A stretch of 64,000 nucleotides of DNA from assembly GCA_011947345.1 (NCBI GenBank), contig JAAVTG010000531.1, positions 682,001-746,000 of the forward strand, read 5' to 3'. Within the stretch, counting starts at the first letter, position 1. The number at the start of each line of letters is the position of its first letter. Source of the stretch: Phytophthora quininea. Taxonomy: Eukaryota; Oomycota; Peronosporomycetes; Peronosporales; Peronosporaceae. The notes under the pieces are model-generated. The model saw only the letters and a program-made list of their open reading frames with translations, was not told the DNA's origin and ran no database searches. The position numbers and the translations under genes are program-made. This document shows positions 1 to 11,225 of this stretch, piece by piece.

Positions 1-987
1 AACTCCACCGTTTCCAAGTGGTCTTCTGCGGCTGCCCAGGTCATGGCATGATATGTGCAGCCTTCGCTTCGTTGCTGGTGCAGGAAGCGCACAATACTCA
101 AGAAACCACCCTTTGCTGCCCCATTCATCGCTCGAAACGTGCAGCCTTCGCTTCTGTTCTTGTGTAGCCATTTCACGACCTCGAAATGCCCGTTGCTTGC
201 TGCGCTATCCATCGCTTCTGTCGAGCACCCTTCACCGCGGTTCTCATGCAACCACTTCACAACATCCAGGTGGCCGCAACAAGCAGCACCGTCCATCGCC
301 ATGACTGAGCATCTGCTTCCTACGTCGTGCAAGAACTGCACCAGCGGCAAGTGGCCATTTGCTGCAGCTTCATCGAAGGCACGGGGAGTATCCTCAGTCT
401 CACCCCGGTTCAGAGTGCGCAAGTAACCACTCGACTACCTCTAGACGGCCATTCCTCGCAGCATGGCGCATGGGAGCAGCTGAAAAGTCTCCGCCTCGCG
501 CCGTCACGAGCCACTTGATAACCTCCAAAAGCCCTTTTCCCGCGGCCAAGGCGATGATATCTGATGAGTACAGCAGCTTGTCCAGCCCTTCGTACTTTAC
601 ATCCAGGTTTGCAATGCTCTTGTGTAGCCATTGCAGCACTAGCAAGTGTCCTTGTTCCGCAGCCTGCTTCACCGCCACTTCGTCGAGCACAGCTCTGGGA
701 TACCAGTCAGACAGCATCTGCAGCATGTCCAGATCCCCTCGTTGCGCTGCCGATCGGGCTGCACTGCGAGTCGCCTTCAATCTGGCCAAGTAATGCACAC
801 ACGGATCGCTAGCCATGGTGCGGATCAGTCTGTGGACGAGGTGGATGAAACCTTTCTCAACGGCGCATGGCACCGACCACAGGGACGAGACGTCCAAATA
901 CTCGGTCAACAGCTGCACGACGTGGTCCAGCGCCCCCACGTCGCCGCGTTGGTCGCACACCACGCGCACACTCGTCAGCGCCTCCAT
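1..987 (-). CDS. Ankyrin-repeat protein, C-terminus beyond left edge
   Basis: The reverse strand encodes tandem ankyrin-like repeats of the oomycete kind. The recurring unit reads roughly 'G-H-L-x-V-V-x-W-L-H-x-N-R-x-E-G-C' followed by 'A-M-x-x-A-A'. The ATG at 987 (MEALTSVRVV) was chosen over an upstream in-frame ATG at 1041 because it opens the conserved N-terminal region and leaves a longer promoter. The first part reads openly to about position 420. There the frame stops (after WLLAHSEPG), and the repeats resume in another frame down to base 1, so one indel near 415-425 breaks the gene. The repeats are still running at the window edge. Ankyrin repeats are protein-interaction scaffolds and no catalytic domain is visible. 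It is divergent from the P5A ATPase, with about 240 bp between starts. Confidence 0.75.
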
Positions 988-1226
988 CGAGAATCCGATT
1001 GTGGTGGTGCATCCGCAGAAGCCATTCAGGTTCAACTTCAAAGTGATCCCGTCTTTTCATTGGCTAAAACCATTATCAACCTATCGCAAAATATGTTCCT
1101 TCTAAAACCTATTTTTGACATTCTGTTACATCTAAACAACCTCTCTTAAAACCTAAACGCCACTCCCTTTTGTGAGCCACGTCATTTCCTCATCGGCCAA
1201 GTCTCAGTAATCGTCTCGAGGGGTTC

Positions 1227-4200
1227 ATGGGGAAGCCCGACGCGCCCCGCAATGGACGGGCAAGTCGATCCGTCAGCTGTCGCTGCACCGGCGCCGCGTC
1301 AACCCTCTTAACTTGGGCTACGGCCTGGAGCACATTCCCTTCCTCGTCTTCTACGCCTACTCGCTGTATCACTGCTACCAGACCATCGGCGAGCCCTACG
1401 CGCAAGCCATGAAGGAGCTGGAGGAGCAGGGCTTGGTCATTCCAGGATCGGCTGATGTCACTATGCCGGGGAGGATGGCGGGCTGGCAGCCTCCATCCTG
1501 TCTCAAGGCAGCGTCCGCGAAGCTGCAGCCGAGCCGACGATAAACTACACGGCGCTACTGGAGCAAGACGAGGAAGGGCCGCTCCCCAACCCTTTCCTGC
1601 CGGGCATTGTGCCTCTACTGTACCTGCTGGCTACAGTCATGACCCACGGACTCATGCTGCTGTTCCAGATCTGGTCCGTAAGAGTCAAAGCTTTCATCAA
1701 GTACACCCCTGTCACTAGCCTAGAGGAAGCGACGTTTGTGATGGTGGTGCCGAGATCTTTCAAGGGCAAGAGCAGCATCGTGGAGATCACTCGTCCAACA
1801 CATGCAGACGGGTCTTCAGCTGGGAAACCCTTCTTCTTGTTCCAGAAACACAAGTACGTGGCAGAAGAAGAAGCAGGAGACAAAGGCGGCGTGCTGTTCC
1901 GTAAGCTGAAGGCGCCGACGACTGAGCCTATCAAGTTCTACTTGGAGAAACGAGGTCTTAGCTCAGAGCGCGAGATTGAAGCCCAGCTGGACCTATACGG
2001 CAAAAACGAGTTCAGTATCCCGCAGCCCAACTTCGTGGACATGTTCAAGCAGCAGCTGTTGGAACCGCTCACGGTATTCCAGATCTTCAGTGTGTGTTTG
2101 TATATGCTGGACGAGTACTGGCAGTACTCGCTGTTTACATTAGCGATGATTCTCATGTTTGAGGGAGTTACAGTGATGAGTCGTCTAAAGAACCTGCAGA
2201 CGCTGCGTGGTATGGGCAACAAGATCCACGACATTTACGTCTACCGCGAGAAGTCGTGGAAGAAGCTCAACTCGGACGTGTTGGTGCCAGGCGACATTAT
2301 CTCCATCAAGCGTGAAACGGAAGGTGATCATGAGAATATGGTTCCTTGCGACTGCCTGCTGCTGGATGGCACGGCTGTCCTGAACGAGGCCACTTTGACT
2401 GGCGAGAGTGTGCCACAGCTCAAGGAGGCCATCGGAACGAAAACTAGCCCTGAAGACTTAGCGGAACAGCTCGACATGAAGTCTGCCCACAAGGTGCATG
2501 TGCTTTTCGGTGGAACTACTGTGATGCAGGCAGATACGTCCACTGAGGGTGCAACTGGAGCTAAGCCGGTTAAATTGGTACCGCACGCGCCTGATAATGG
2601 TTGCACTGCGTTCGTGCTGCGAACAGGCTTTAGCTCGTCGCAGGGTAAGTTGGTGCGTATGATCGAGTACTCGAGTGGCAAGGTCACAGGAAGCTCTTGG
2701 GACGCGTATGGATTGGCGTTCTTGCTGCTGATCTTTGCTCTGCTGTCGTCGGGTTATGTGCTGCGCCATGGTATTGCTCAGAAGGGCAAGATCACGTTCG
2801 AGCTTCTTCTCCGTTGCGTACTCATTATTACGAGTGTGATCCCTGCAGAATTGCCCATGCAGACTGCGATGGCGGTCAACTCAGCGCTGCTGAACCTAGT
2901 GAAATTGTCTATCTTCTGCACTGAGCCTTTCCGCATCTCTTTGGCCGGTAAGGTGGACATTTGCTTGTTCGACAAGACTGGCACGTTGACGACGGATCAG
3001 CTCACTGCGGTCGGCGTGGTCTGCGAAGACACCACAACGTCCACCCCTGCTGCTCCGAAGGACAATGTACTGCCTCATGTTCCTATGATCGCAGCGAACT
3101 TGGATGCTACGTTGGTTCTAGCTGGCTGTCAGTCGCTAGTGCAGATCGACGGGAAGATGGTCGGCGACCCTGTTGAAGAAGCCTCCATTCGTGCCATTGA
3201 CTTCTCCTATGACGCCACGACACGCCAGTGCCAGGCGAAGAAGGACCTAGAGCGCGCTGGTGAGCGTCGCTGGGGTCAGGGCATTAACCAAAAGGACGTG
3301 TTTGTGCAGATCATGCACCGCAACCACTTCGCATCCAAGCTGCAGCGTATGAGCGTTGTCGCTAAGGTCCACCTTGGTGACAAGGGCGTTCGTGTTCGAT
3401 CACTCGTTAAGGGAAGCCCCGAGGCTGTTGCGAAGCTGATGCGTCCGGAGACCATCCCTGAATGGTACTGGCCAACTTACCAGAGCCTTGCCCGCCGCGG
3501 AATGCGTGTGCTTGCCCTTGCATACAAGGACGTTAATTGCCGTCCGTCCGAGGCTGAAGTTGCTCAGAAGACCCGCGCGTGGGCAGAGACTGACTTGTGC
3601 TTTGCCGGCTTTTCCGTGTTTCAATGCCTGGTGCGCAAGGACAGTGGTGATATTCTAAAGGTCCTGAAGGACAGCTCGCACCAGGTTTCAATGATCACGG
3701 GTGATGCCACCCTGACAGCCGTCCACGTGTCCAAGGAAGTGGGGATTATTGACCGCCCGGCACTTATCCTGAGCGAGAGCTCATCGCCTAGTGACCCGCT
3801 CAAATGGACGCATGCCGAGGACGACTCAGTGTTGTCGCCCTACAAGAGCAAGGACTTGACTGCGCTGGTGAAGAAATATGACCTCTGTGTTAACGGCAAG
3901 ACGCTCGTTGCGGCCGGCGAGGTGGACGACGCGATCTGGAAGCACTTGCACCACATTCGTGTGTATGCGCGGATGACACCGGAGCTGAAGGAGAAGGTGC
4001 TGACAGTGCTCAAGACGAACGGCCACCACACGCTCATGTGTGGTGATGGAGGTAACGATGTAGGAGCTTTGAAGCAGGCTCATATTGGTGTAGCGCTGCT
4101 TGGCGGATTTGGATCTGCTAATGCTGACAAGAGTGTGACGGGTCTGGCAAAGTACCAGAAGGGGAACGTAGCCACTGTTAGTACGCGCGAGGATCTGATG

Positions 4201-5561
4201 AAGCTGCATGTTTCGGCATTGAAAAAGCGTCTAGCTCAACAGTCCGTCAACACATCCAACTGCAAGGTAAAGCAAGACTACGTAGAGCTCATTCTTAGTG
4301 AGCAGAAGAAGAAAGCGATGGAAACGATCAAGAAGAAACAGCAAGCACTCGCTAAGAAGAACCCGAAGCTGAAGGTGCTTACGAAAGAGGAGCAGATGGC
4401 TGAGATGAGACGGAAGCAGGAAGAACTGGAGGCTGATGTCCGTGCACGTCAGGCTCGAGGTGAGTCATTTGCTCGAATGAAAGCGATCGCTGCGTTTGCG
4501 AAGCGTGAGGCGGAGGAAAAGAAGAAGTTGCAGATGGAACGGACCGGTTCTAAAGGCTTTGCGAACTTCGCCAACAATGCTGCAATGGCTCAGTACATGG
4601 ACGACTTTGAAGACGGCGAGGTGCCGATGGTGAAGCTGGGTGACGCATCGATCGCTTCCCCTTCACGTCGCGTGCTCCCTCTATCAAGGGCTGTGTCGAC
4701 ATCATTCGTCAGGGCCGTTGTGCGCACGTGACGACGATGCAGATGTACCAGATTCTGGCTGTTAACTGCCTCATCAGCTCGTACTCCTTGTCTGTGTTGT
4801 ACCTGGACAAGGTCAAGTGGGCGAACTCGCAGATGATGGCTCTCGGAATGATCTCTACGGTGGCGAGCATCACTTTGAGTCGTGCAACTCCGCTCGATAA
4901 GCTGTCTCCTGTGCGTCCGCTGACGTCGATCTTCCATCCGGCGTTGTTTTCGAGTCTTGCGGGGCAATTCGCACTGCACTTGGGCTGTATGATCTACCTC
5001 ACGAAACTTGCCAAAGAGTACACACCAGAGGGCGATCTCACACACTCAAAGCCTGGCGAATTTGAGCCCAACGTTATGAGCACCGTCATCTTCCTCATTA
5101 ACGGCGTGCAGACGGTGAGTGTGTGCGCCGTGAACTACAAGGGCCGACCGTTTATGAAGCCCATGACGGAGAATCCGGGCCTTCTGTACTCGCTGGGAGT
5201 CAGTATTGTGGGTGTCTTCTTGTTGTGCACGGAGCAGATGCCTGTGTTCAACAAGGTCCTGCAGATTGTGCCCATGCCTGATCCGCGTTTCACTCGCATC
5301 CTTACTGGTCTGTTGACGCTGGAGGTTTTGGGCGCTTTTGTGTGGGATCAGTTGTGTCTGCTGGTGTTTGCGCCCAAGATCTTTATGGCCTCAATGCGTG
5401 CGTTGACATTCAAGGATGTCAAGCAGCTTTTCAAGATGGCGGTCGTCTCGCTGATCATCATCTACGTCTTGGCCAACATTGACTATGACGAGATTGAGCG
5501 CCAACAGCAGCTTCTGGAGGAGCAGCGAGCCGCTGCTGCTGCCGAAGAAATCAGTAGCTAA
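1227..5561 (+). CDS. P5A-type ATPase (ATP13A1/Spf1 family), three frame breaks
   Basis: This is a full-length P5A P-type ATPase. The family acts in the ER membrane as a transmembrane-helix dislocase. Visible motifs are the actuator TGES near 2398-2409, the P5A membrane signature PAELPM near 2845-2862, the phosphorylation loop DKTGTLTTD near 2971, and the hinge GDGGNDVGALKQA near 4042. The N-terminus carries the P5A-typical segment LGYGLEHIPF with membrane helices (1307-1400), and the last membrane helices lie at 4740-5500. The coding sequence crosses three frames. Breaks fall at the CCCC run 1245-1248, the GGGG run 1468-1471 and the CCCC run 4658-4661, and one added base at each restores family-like sequence. 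It is therefore probably an intact gene with assembly errors. The ATG at 1227 is the first in the restored frame. The C-terminal cytosolic part (4300-4560) is a charged coiled coil before the last helices. Confidence 0.93.
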
Positions 5562-5770
5562 GCTGCTCACGTGGTAGATGCAGTTGTGTCCTGAGGCTAA
5601 TGCAGCCTCCGAGAGGATGCAAGCTGGTATTAGACTGGATTTCGAAGACTTTAGTTGCAGTTTGAATTCATAGAGCAGCATTTCCTTCAATGCAACGCAA
5701 TACTTTGACTTTATTTTCTCTATCGATTGCGACGATAAACAGTCGATACGATGGCGCTGCATATTTTGCC

Positions 5771-7084
5771 TTACTTCCCAGTAGCAGAATCGCTTCTTGC
5801 TTGATGTCCTGACCAATGCAGCAGCTGACACAAAGGCGTTGGGGTAAACTGCGTAGGTCGATGGAACCACAGTGCGTAGTATGCGTTCTCCAATGCAGCT
5901 ACCACACGCGCAAGCGCGAATGCGCCAGCAGCGGCATTGTGTTGTCCATTCTTGTACACTGGGTCATCAATGACAAGCTGTGGCATCAGTGGCAGACCAT
6001 TTGCGATCGAGAGGTGCGGCGCCAGCGCATACACACCAAACGCCTCCGGTTTGAGTGATAAGCCCGTGATCCTGTAGTCAAACGACATGCCGTAGTACTC
6101 TAGAAAATCAAGCAGCAACTGTCCCAGTTTCCTCGCCTCACGTTCTTTCGATGATACTTTCAGCCTCAACGCTCCATCGTTGCTATCGTCTTCGTCATCC
6201 TCTGGATCCTGCTCTCGTTGCACCTCCATTAGAAACACTGCCAACAACGTGACCGAATACGAGCTCAATCCTCCCGTGAAAGCGCTATTCAGCGCCTTCT
6301 CCCTCAATAGCTGTCGAAGTACCATCAACAACGGTTTCAACCTGGGCAGGTCTTTGACATATTGGCGCACCAACTTGCTCGCCTCCATGCCGTGACTCGT
6401 CTGGACGTTTTCAATGGAAATATCCACTCTCAGCAGCGCCGTGTTCTCTCCTTCCTCTTTACTCGGTCTTCTGATCACCAATTTCGCCACTGGCACTTTG
6501 GCTCCTCTCACCACATCCACTCGTTGCACCCACGCGCGTTGCGGTCGCAATTGCCTCGCTAGCAGCTCTAGCTCCTTAACCCCATCGGGCACAAACCTCG
6601 TCGGAACGTCCTTGTCGTCCGTGTTGGACAGCCCCATCACAACAACGTCCACATCACTGGACGGCAGCCACAGCCCCGTAGAGTACGACCCGAAACACGC
6701 TACTGAAGCGTGCGGCCAGATCTTCCTGACACCGTCCGAGATGTGCGCAATAGCCGCGTCGATGTGGCTCCTGGCGGCGTCCACCACGCGCTGCGTGTAG
6801 TCGCAGTAGCGCGTCATTTCTTCCCCCACGCGAACTGCAATAGACCTGCGAGTGTTATTGAGGTCTTGCAGGACGGTGGCGTCCTCGCAGTCGGTCGGAG
6901 GCAGCCACGGCGGCAGTCGGCGCAGTCTGGACCGACTAATGGCGGCCACTCGCGCCGCCTCGGCCTCCCGAGCGAGCACATCTCGCTCTTGCTGCTTGGC
7001 GATCTTGCGGCGGTTCAGACGAGCCTGCTTGCGCTCGAGTTTGCTGCGCCCAGAGCTGGAGGTTGACGTCGAGCGAGGCTCCAT
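5771..7084 (-). CDS. TRF4/PAPD5-like non-canonical poly(A) polymerase
   Basis: This is a nucleotidyltransferase of the TRF4/5 (PAPD5/7) type. The polymerase-beta signature GSYSTGLWLPSSDVDVVV carries the first two catalytic aspartates, and VDISIEN supplies the third. The PAP-associated helical domain follows, with QYVKDLPRLKPLLMVLRQLL and then GGLSSYSVTLLAVFL. In the family such enzymes add short A tails in nuclear RNA surveillance (TRAMP). No RNA-binding or zinc-knuckle partner is encoded nearby. The N-terminus (MEPRSTSTSSS) is a basic coiled region. The ATG at 7084 was preferred to an upstream in-frame codon at 7216 because the added residues look like untranslated sequence. The reading frame is unbroken. 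It is convergent with the P5A gene (210 bp between stops) and tandem with the next gene upstream. Confidence 0.88.
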   Translation of the reverse strand: MEPRSTSTSSSGRSKLERKQARLNRRKIAKQQERDVLAREAEAARVAAISRSRLRRLPPWLPPTDCEDATVLQDLNNTRRSIAVRVGEEMTRYCDYTQRVVDAARSHIDAAIAHISDGVRKIWPHASVACFGSYSTGLWLPSSDVDVVVMGLSNTDDKDVPTRFVPDGVKELELLARQLRPQRAWVQRVDVVRGAKVPVAKLVIRRPSKEEGENTALLRVDISIENVQTSHGMEASKLVRQYVKDLPRLKPLLMVLRQLLREKALNSAFTGGLSSYSVTLLAVFLMEVQREQDPEDDEDDSNDGALRLKVSSKEREARKLGQLLLDFLEYYGMSFDYRITGLSLKPEAFGVYALAPHLSIANGLPLMPQLVIDDPVYKNGQHNAAAGAFALARVVAALENAYYALWFHRPTQFTPTPLCQLLHWSGHQARSDSATGK

Positions 7085-7240
7085 GGCGGTGTCCGTCGCG
7101 GATGTGAACGGCTCAGTTAGTGGTTGGGGAAGTATGTAGCCATTCCAGAGATGGCTACATGAGGACGCTTTCAGTGGACAATATATATTTCGTTGGGAAA
7201 ATAAGAAGTGCTGCAAATGGGGAAGTGATCGCTCCAGGGT

Positions 7241-7942
7241 TTACACGTTGGAGTGTGGGGCGGCGTAGGCGGCCTGGGGCTGGTTGGGGTCGTACACTTG
7301 CGGCACGGTGGAGAAGGCCGGGTGCTGCGAGATGACAAAGTAGTTGAAGAAGGCGTTGCAGAAGAGCAGCACGGCGTCTAGGATGGTCAGCCAGAAGTTG
7401 CCCATCGACAGTGGCCAGATAGCGATGCTTAACAAGAGCAACAACATCAGTAATAATAAGAAGAAACAATCAACAACAGCAGCAGCCGACGACTTACAAG
7501 ACGAGGAAGATGGTGCGCGTCTTGTTGCCGTACATGAAGCCAAAGTTGCGTCGCAGCACCGCGTCAATCTTCTCGGTGCGTAGCTCGAAGGCCAGCAGCA
7601 GCGCTCCAAACAGGACGATGTAGATGCCGGCGATGACGCGCTGGAACGAGTTGACGTGGCCAAAGATCCAGGCCAGCACTCCGACCGAGATGGTCAACGC
7701 GGCCAGCACCAAGTTCGACAGCCGCATAATCTTAACGATCGTCTGGCTGTTGGTGGCCTTGATCTGCGCGCCGATCTCGTCCATCAGGTTCGGGTGGGCG
7801 GCCTGACCCGCCTGGTACGAGCCTGGAGCCCTAAAGGCTGCACGGGGGCCGGAGGCGACATGGCCGAGAAGTCCATGCCGGCGGTGGCGGGGGACTGCGC
7901 ACGCAGCACCGACGGGTCCTGGAAGGGATTGCTGGAGTCCAT
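7241..7942 (-). CDS. COPI-associated / TVP15-like four-helix membrane protein
   Basis: There are two exons. Exon 1 (7498-7942) has a soluble N-terminus with an NPF motif (MDSSNPFQDPSVL), then MDEIGAQIKATNSQTIVKIM and membrane helices. The intron is GTAAGT...AG (7428-7497). Exon 2 (7241-7427) holds the last helix pair and a short Pro/Tyr-rich tail. The helix pattern and length match the COPI-associated (TVP15-like) Golgi membrane family. NPF is an EH-domain ligand, so a link to vesicle traffic is inferred. The frame breaks at the GGGGG run 7844-7848 on the plus strand, where one extra base joins the N-terminal segment to the helices. A SCAMP-like identity is the main alternative. The start at 7942 is the first ATG close to the NPF motif. 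It is divergent from the aldehyde dehydrogenase. Confidence 0.72.
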
Positions 7943-8214
7943 TAGTGTCGGGAGGAGGGCGGGTTCGCGAGTGAGGAGGCTGGAGATGTCAGCAGCAATA
8001 GCTCGATATAGCGGCGCTTGATCCCGGAAGAACAACTCCTTGATTTAGCGCGCCTGAAAATAGTGACTGCGGCGATCTTTCAAACACAGAGTGCAGCTAT
8101 CTTGATACCTTCGGACAACATTTGGCATATCATACACTCGCGCGACATTCAGATGCGTGGTTGAAGTTTCGCGCGTCATTCCCCAATTTGCGGTGCTACC
8201 ACAATCGAGACGCC

Positions 8215-9756
8215 ATGGCGGACGAACGCGTTGGCCCCACGCCTGCCGACGCCATCGAGGCCTCCGTGGCAGCTCTCCGCGCCAGCTTCCGCAGCGGCGT
8301 CACCCGCGAGCTGAATGCGCGACTGACGCAGCTCAAGCAGCTGCGGCGTCTGATCAACGAGAACGTCCGCGAGATCCAGGAAGCTCTGTACCACGACCTG
8401 CGTAAGCCCCCAGCCGAGACGCTGATCTCGGAGATCGCCCCACTGAGAGGCGAACTGTCGCTGCATGAAGAGGAGATGGAGAACTGGGCGGCGCCCGAGC
8501 GCGTATGGACCAATCTGGCCAACATGCCGGGCCGTTCGTACGTACAGAGAGAGCCCTTGGGCGTCGTTTGCGTCTTCTCTACGTGGAACTACCCAGTACA
8601 GCTGTCCCTGTGGCCGATCATTGGAGCTATTAGTGCTGGCAATTGTGTGCTGCTGAGACTGCCTGCTGACGACACGTGTGTGCACACGAGCGAGCTGTTG
8701 CTGAAACTCGTGACCGATTACATGGACAAGCGCTTCGTGCGTGTGGTGCATGGAGGAATTCCCGAGACGAAAGTCACGCTAGAACAGAAATTCGACTTGA
8801 TCTTGTGCACTGGAGGAACGACAATCGGGAAGGTTGTGGCTGAAGCTGCGGCCAAGACGTTGACGCCGACGATCTTGGAGCTGGGCGGGAAGTCTCCGAC
8901 GATTGTGGACGAGACATGTGATATCGAAGTCACAGCTCGACGCATTACGTGGGCTGCATTTTTAAATGCAGGACAAACCTGCCAACGGCCAGACTACGTC
9001 ATGGTCAGCGCCAAGATTGGCGACAGGTTGGTGGCTGAGATTCTAAAGGCCATGGTTGCGTTCTTCGGCGAGAACGCACAGGAAAGCGCGTCGTACGGTC
9101 GACTGATTACCGACAAGTTCTTCGACCGTGTGGTTGGGTTTCTGGAGAAAGATGCCAAGTACATTTCGTTCGGTGGCGCGAAGGAACGTGATGATCGGTT
9201 CGTGGGACCGACACTGCTCAATTTTAAACAAGACCTGGACGCCTTCACGAACAGCTCCGTGATGCAAGAAGAGGTCTTTAGCCCGCTTCTTCCCATTGTC
9301 TACTACGACACCTTGGATACGGCGCTCGACTTTGTTAATGACCGCGAGAAACCTTTGGCCCTATACCTATACTCATCAGACCATAAGACACGCACTCGTG
9401 TCCTGACAGAGACCAGCTCTGGAAGCGCATGCGTGAACGACAGCATCGTGCAGTCGGTCAATTTGAATCTGCCGATCGGAGGTGTGGGCGCATCAGGCAT
9501 GGGTGCTTACCACGGCAAGCACTCCTTCGACGCGTTCTCGCACAAGAAAAGTGTGCTGGTCAGATACGCCATCATGGACGCGCCGCAGCGGTATATGCCA
9601 TATACCAACTCTGGTCTGAAGCTGGTGATGCTGCTGATGAGACCGCTACCAAACTCACTCGTCGTGTTGATTGCGTACGCACTCATCTCGCTGGGGTTTG
9701 TTGTCTTGGGGTTGATATTGCAGATGTACAGGGGTGGAGGTGTGATCGAGGAGTAG
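8215..9756 (+). CDS. Fatty aldehyde dehydrogenase, ALDH3-like, C-terminal anchor
   Basis: This is a single-exon, unbroken gene of about 513 residues from the ATG at 8215 (MADERVGP). An in-frame ATG at 8122 would add 31 residues and cannot be excluded. Hallmarks are the Rossmann-region VFSTWNYP, the glutamate motif LELGGKSP, and the nucleophile motif NAGQTCQRPDY, where Cys is catalytic. The ALDH3 family oxidises medium and long-chain aldehydes to acids with NAD(P). The C-terminus ends in a hydrophobic segment (SLVVLIAYALISLGFVVLGL) before a short polar tail. This matches the membrane-anchored fatty aldehyde dehydrogenases of the ER or peroxisome. The neighbours give no pathway hint. Confidence 0.93.
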   Translation: MADERVGPTPADAIEASVAALRASFRSGVTRELNARLTQLKQLRRLINENVREIQEALYHDLRKPPAETLISEIAPLRGELSLHEEEMENWAAPERVWTNLANMPGRSYVQREPLGVVCVFSTWNYPVQLSLWPIIGAISAGNCVLLRLPADDTCVHTSELLLKLVTDYMDKRFVRVVHGGIPETKVTLEQKFDLILCTGGTTIGKVVAEAAAKTLTPTILELGGKSPTIVDETCDIEVTARRITWAAFLNAGQTCQRPDYVMVSAKIGDRLVAEILKAMVAFFGENAQESASYGRLITDKFFDRVVGFLEKDAKYISFGGAKERDDRFVGPTLLNFKQDLDAFTNSSVMQEEVFSPLLPIVYYDTLDTALDFVNDREKPLALYLYSSDHKTRTRVLTETSSGSACVNDSIVQSVNLNLPIGGVGASGMGAYHGKHSFDAFSHKKSVLVRYAIMDAPQRYMPYTNSGLKLVMLLMRPLPNSLVVLIAYALISLGFVVLGLILQMYRGGGVIEE

Positions 9757-10066
9757 GCTTGAAAGACCTGCGCGTGTAGTGTGATCGGAGTAAAGCCATA
9801 AATTGTTGAAACCAGATCTTGGACAATAATGTTACACGCTTTTGAGGAGCTCAGCTGAAGTGCTAGACGCGTTCGAAGAGGAGACGACTGCTTCAGGTTA
9901 GTGCGTTCCTGTGCATATACATCCAAACTCGTTAGGAAAAAATAAAGAAGTAGGAAACTCAGGAATAAGCAGTACCTGGTCGTTTAAGAGAGCCTTCGAC
10001 TTGATGGGGCTGGTTTCCATAGCAGCATCAACCGTGGTCTTCGGTCGCTTCATCGCTCGCTCCACC
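9757..10066. other. Intergenic, convergent 3' ends
   Basis: About 310 bases between the ALDH stop and the stop of the next reverse-strand gene. Only short shadow reading frames are present. It presumably holds both 3' untranslated regions. Confidence 0.5.
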
Positions 10067-10954
10067 TATAAGCAACAAGTAGTGTTAGACTCATCCTCAG
10101 CCAGAGCAAGCAAAATCAACTTTGTCCGTACAATGTTGATGGTCTCGGTAGTCTGACTCATGATTTGCTCCAGCTTCTCGCTGGTACTCGCAATCGACGC
10201 AGCAGTCTGCAGCCAATGTTCTTATCAGCACAATTCCTACGCAACGGTAAAGCTGTATGTATCCACAAACCTTGGCGTACGTCGCCTTCAACTCTTCCAG
10301 CTGCTCTTCAGTAAGCTCCGCACCAAGTCCCTCTCCCATCTCCGGTTCTCTGCAGCAAAGCCTCCATTAGCCTGCAACTGAATGGCTCCAATAGTACACT
10401 CCACGTACTCCAGCAGCACTTCAGCATGACGCTTTCGCGCCTTCTCCAGCTCGCTTCTCACATTGGCTGCAGCCATCCGCGGCACCTGGACAAGCACCAC
10501 GTCACTATTTCCTTCTAGTAAAATATTGTATCTCCCAGTTTACATACTCGTTCCCGCAGCTTCTTGACCGCCGCCTCCTTCTCCTTGAGCTTGGCCTCCA
10601 GCTCCTTCATCTTCTTGGCCGTCTCTTCATCCAACGGAGCCACGTCCTCTGCATGGAAAACAATACCAACATCAGTCTACAATATCTATCCTTATAATCG
10701 ATAGTTTTCTTACGCTTGTCCTCTGGGTTGTACTTGCGCAGAGCTGCTGCGAACACGGTGGCGCACAGGTCGTTGACATGCGCGCGGAAGATCTGCTGCT
10801 GGGCGGCAGACGCAGAGCCGGCCTCTCGAAGCGCCGCCGCCGTCATCTTCTCGCCACACATGCGCTGCGCCTCCTTGATCTCCAGGAACGAGTAGCGCGG
10901 TGGTGGCGTCTCCGCAGAAGGAGCTGCAGCTTCGGCAGCAGTCTCGCCCGCCAT
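10067..10954 (-). CDS. Coiled-coil protein, possibly NSL1/Mis14-like
   Basis: There are four exons on the reverse strand: 10714-10954, 10549-10650, 10271-10485 and 10067-10206, with GT-AG introns. The protein (about 230 residues) starts MAGETAAEAAAP and has an N-terminal helical segment with a conserved look (FLEIKEAQRMCGEKM). A motif PLDEETAKKMKELEAKL...RERVPR precedes a long C-terminal coiled coil. The arrangement of a helical head, a 'PLD...LE...V...R..P' segment and a coiled coil resembles the kinetochore MIS12-complex subunit NSL1/Mis14. That is inference from pattern only. The frame breaks at the CCC run 10335-10337 on the plus strand, where one added base links ENRRW to GEGLGAEL. The start is the second of two close ATGs (10954 and 10960). 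Confidence 0.6.
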
Positions 10955-11225
10955 TTTCAAGTATGAAATTCAAACGATACAAAGTTACTAATTGACTTGT
11001 GCCCGGGCGCAAGTGGCGCAGTTCTGCTTCGCCACCGATACATTTACGTATACTGGCGTATCCAAGAGGGTCAATTCATCTCGGACAATTAGTATATACA
11101 AACACTAGTACAAATGGCCTGTCGCCACCACGCTCTTTGTCCGCATCGGAGTCAGTCTCAGACGTAGCAGCTACGCCGCACTCGCCTCCGTCTCCAGCCT
11201 TTGCAGGCACAACCACGGCAGCACG

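Noticed and set aside
4658..5561. Programmed ribosomal frameshift in the P5A ATPase
   Set aside because: No slippery heptamer plus structure is evident. The same kind of one-base loss occurs in about twenty unrelated genes, so sequence error is simpler.
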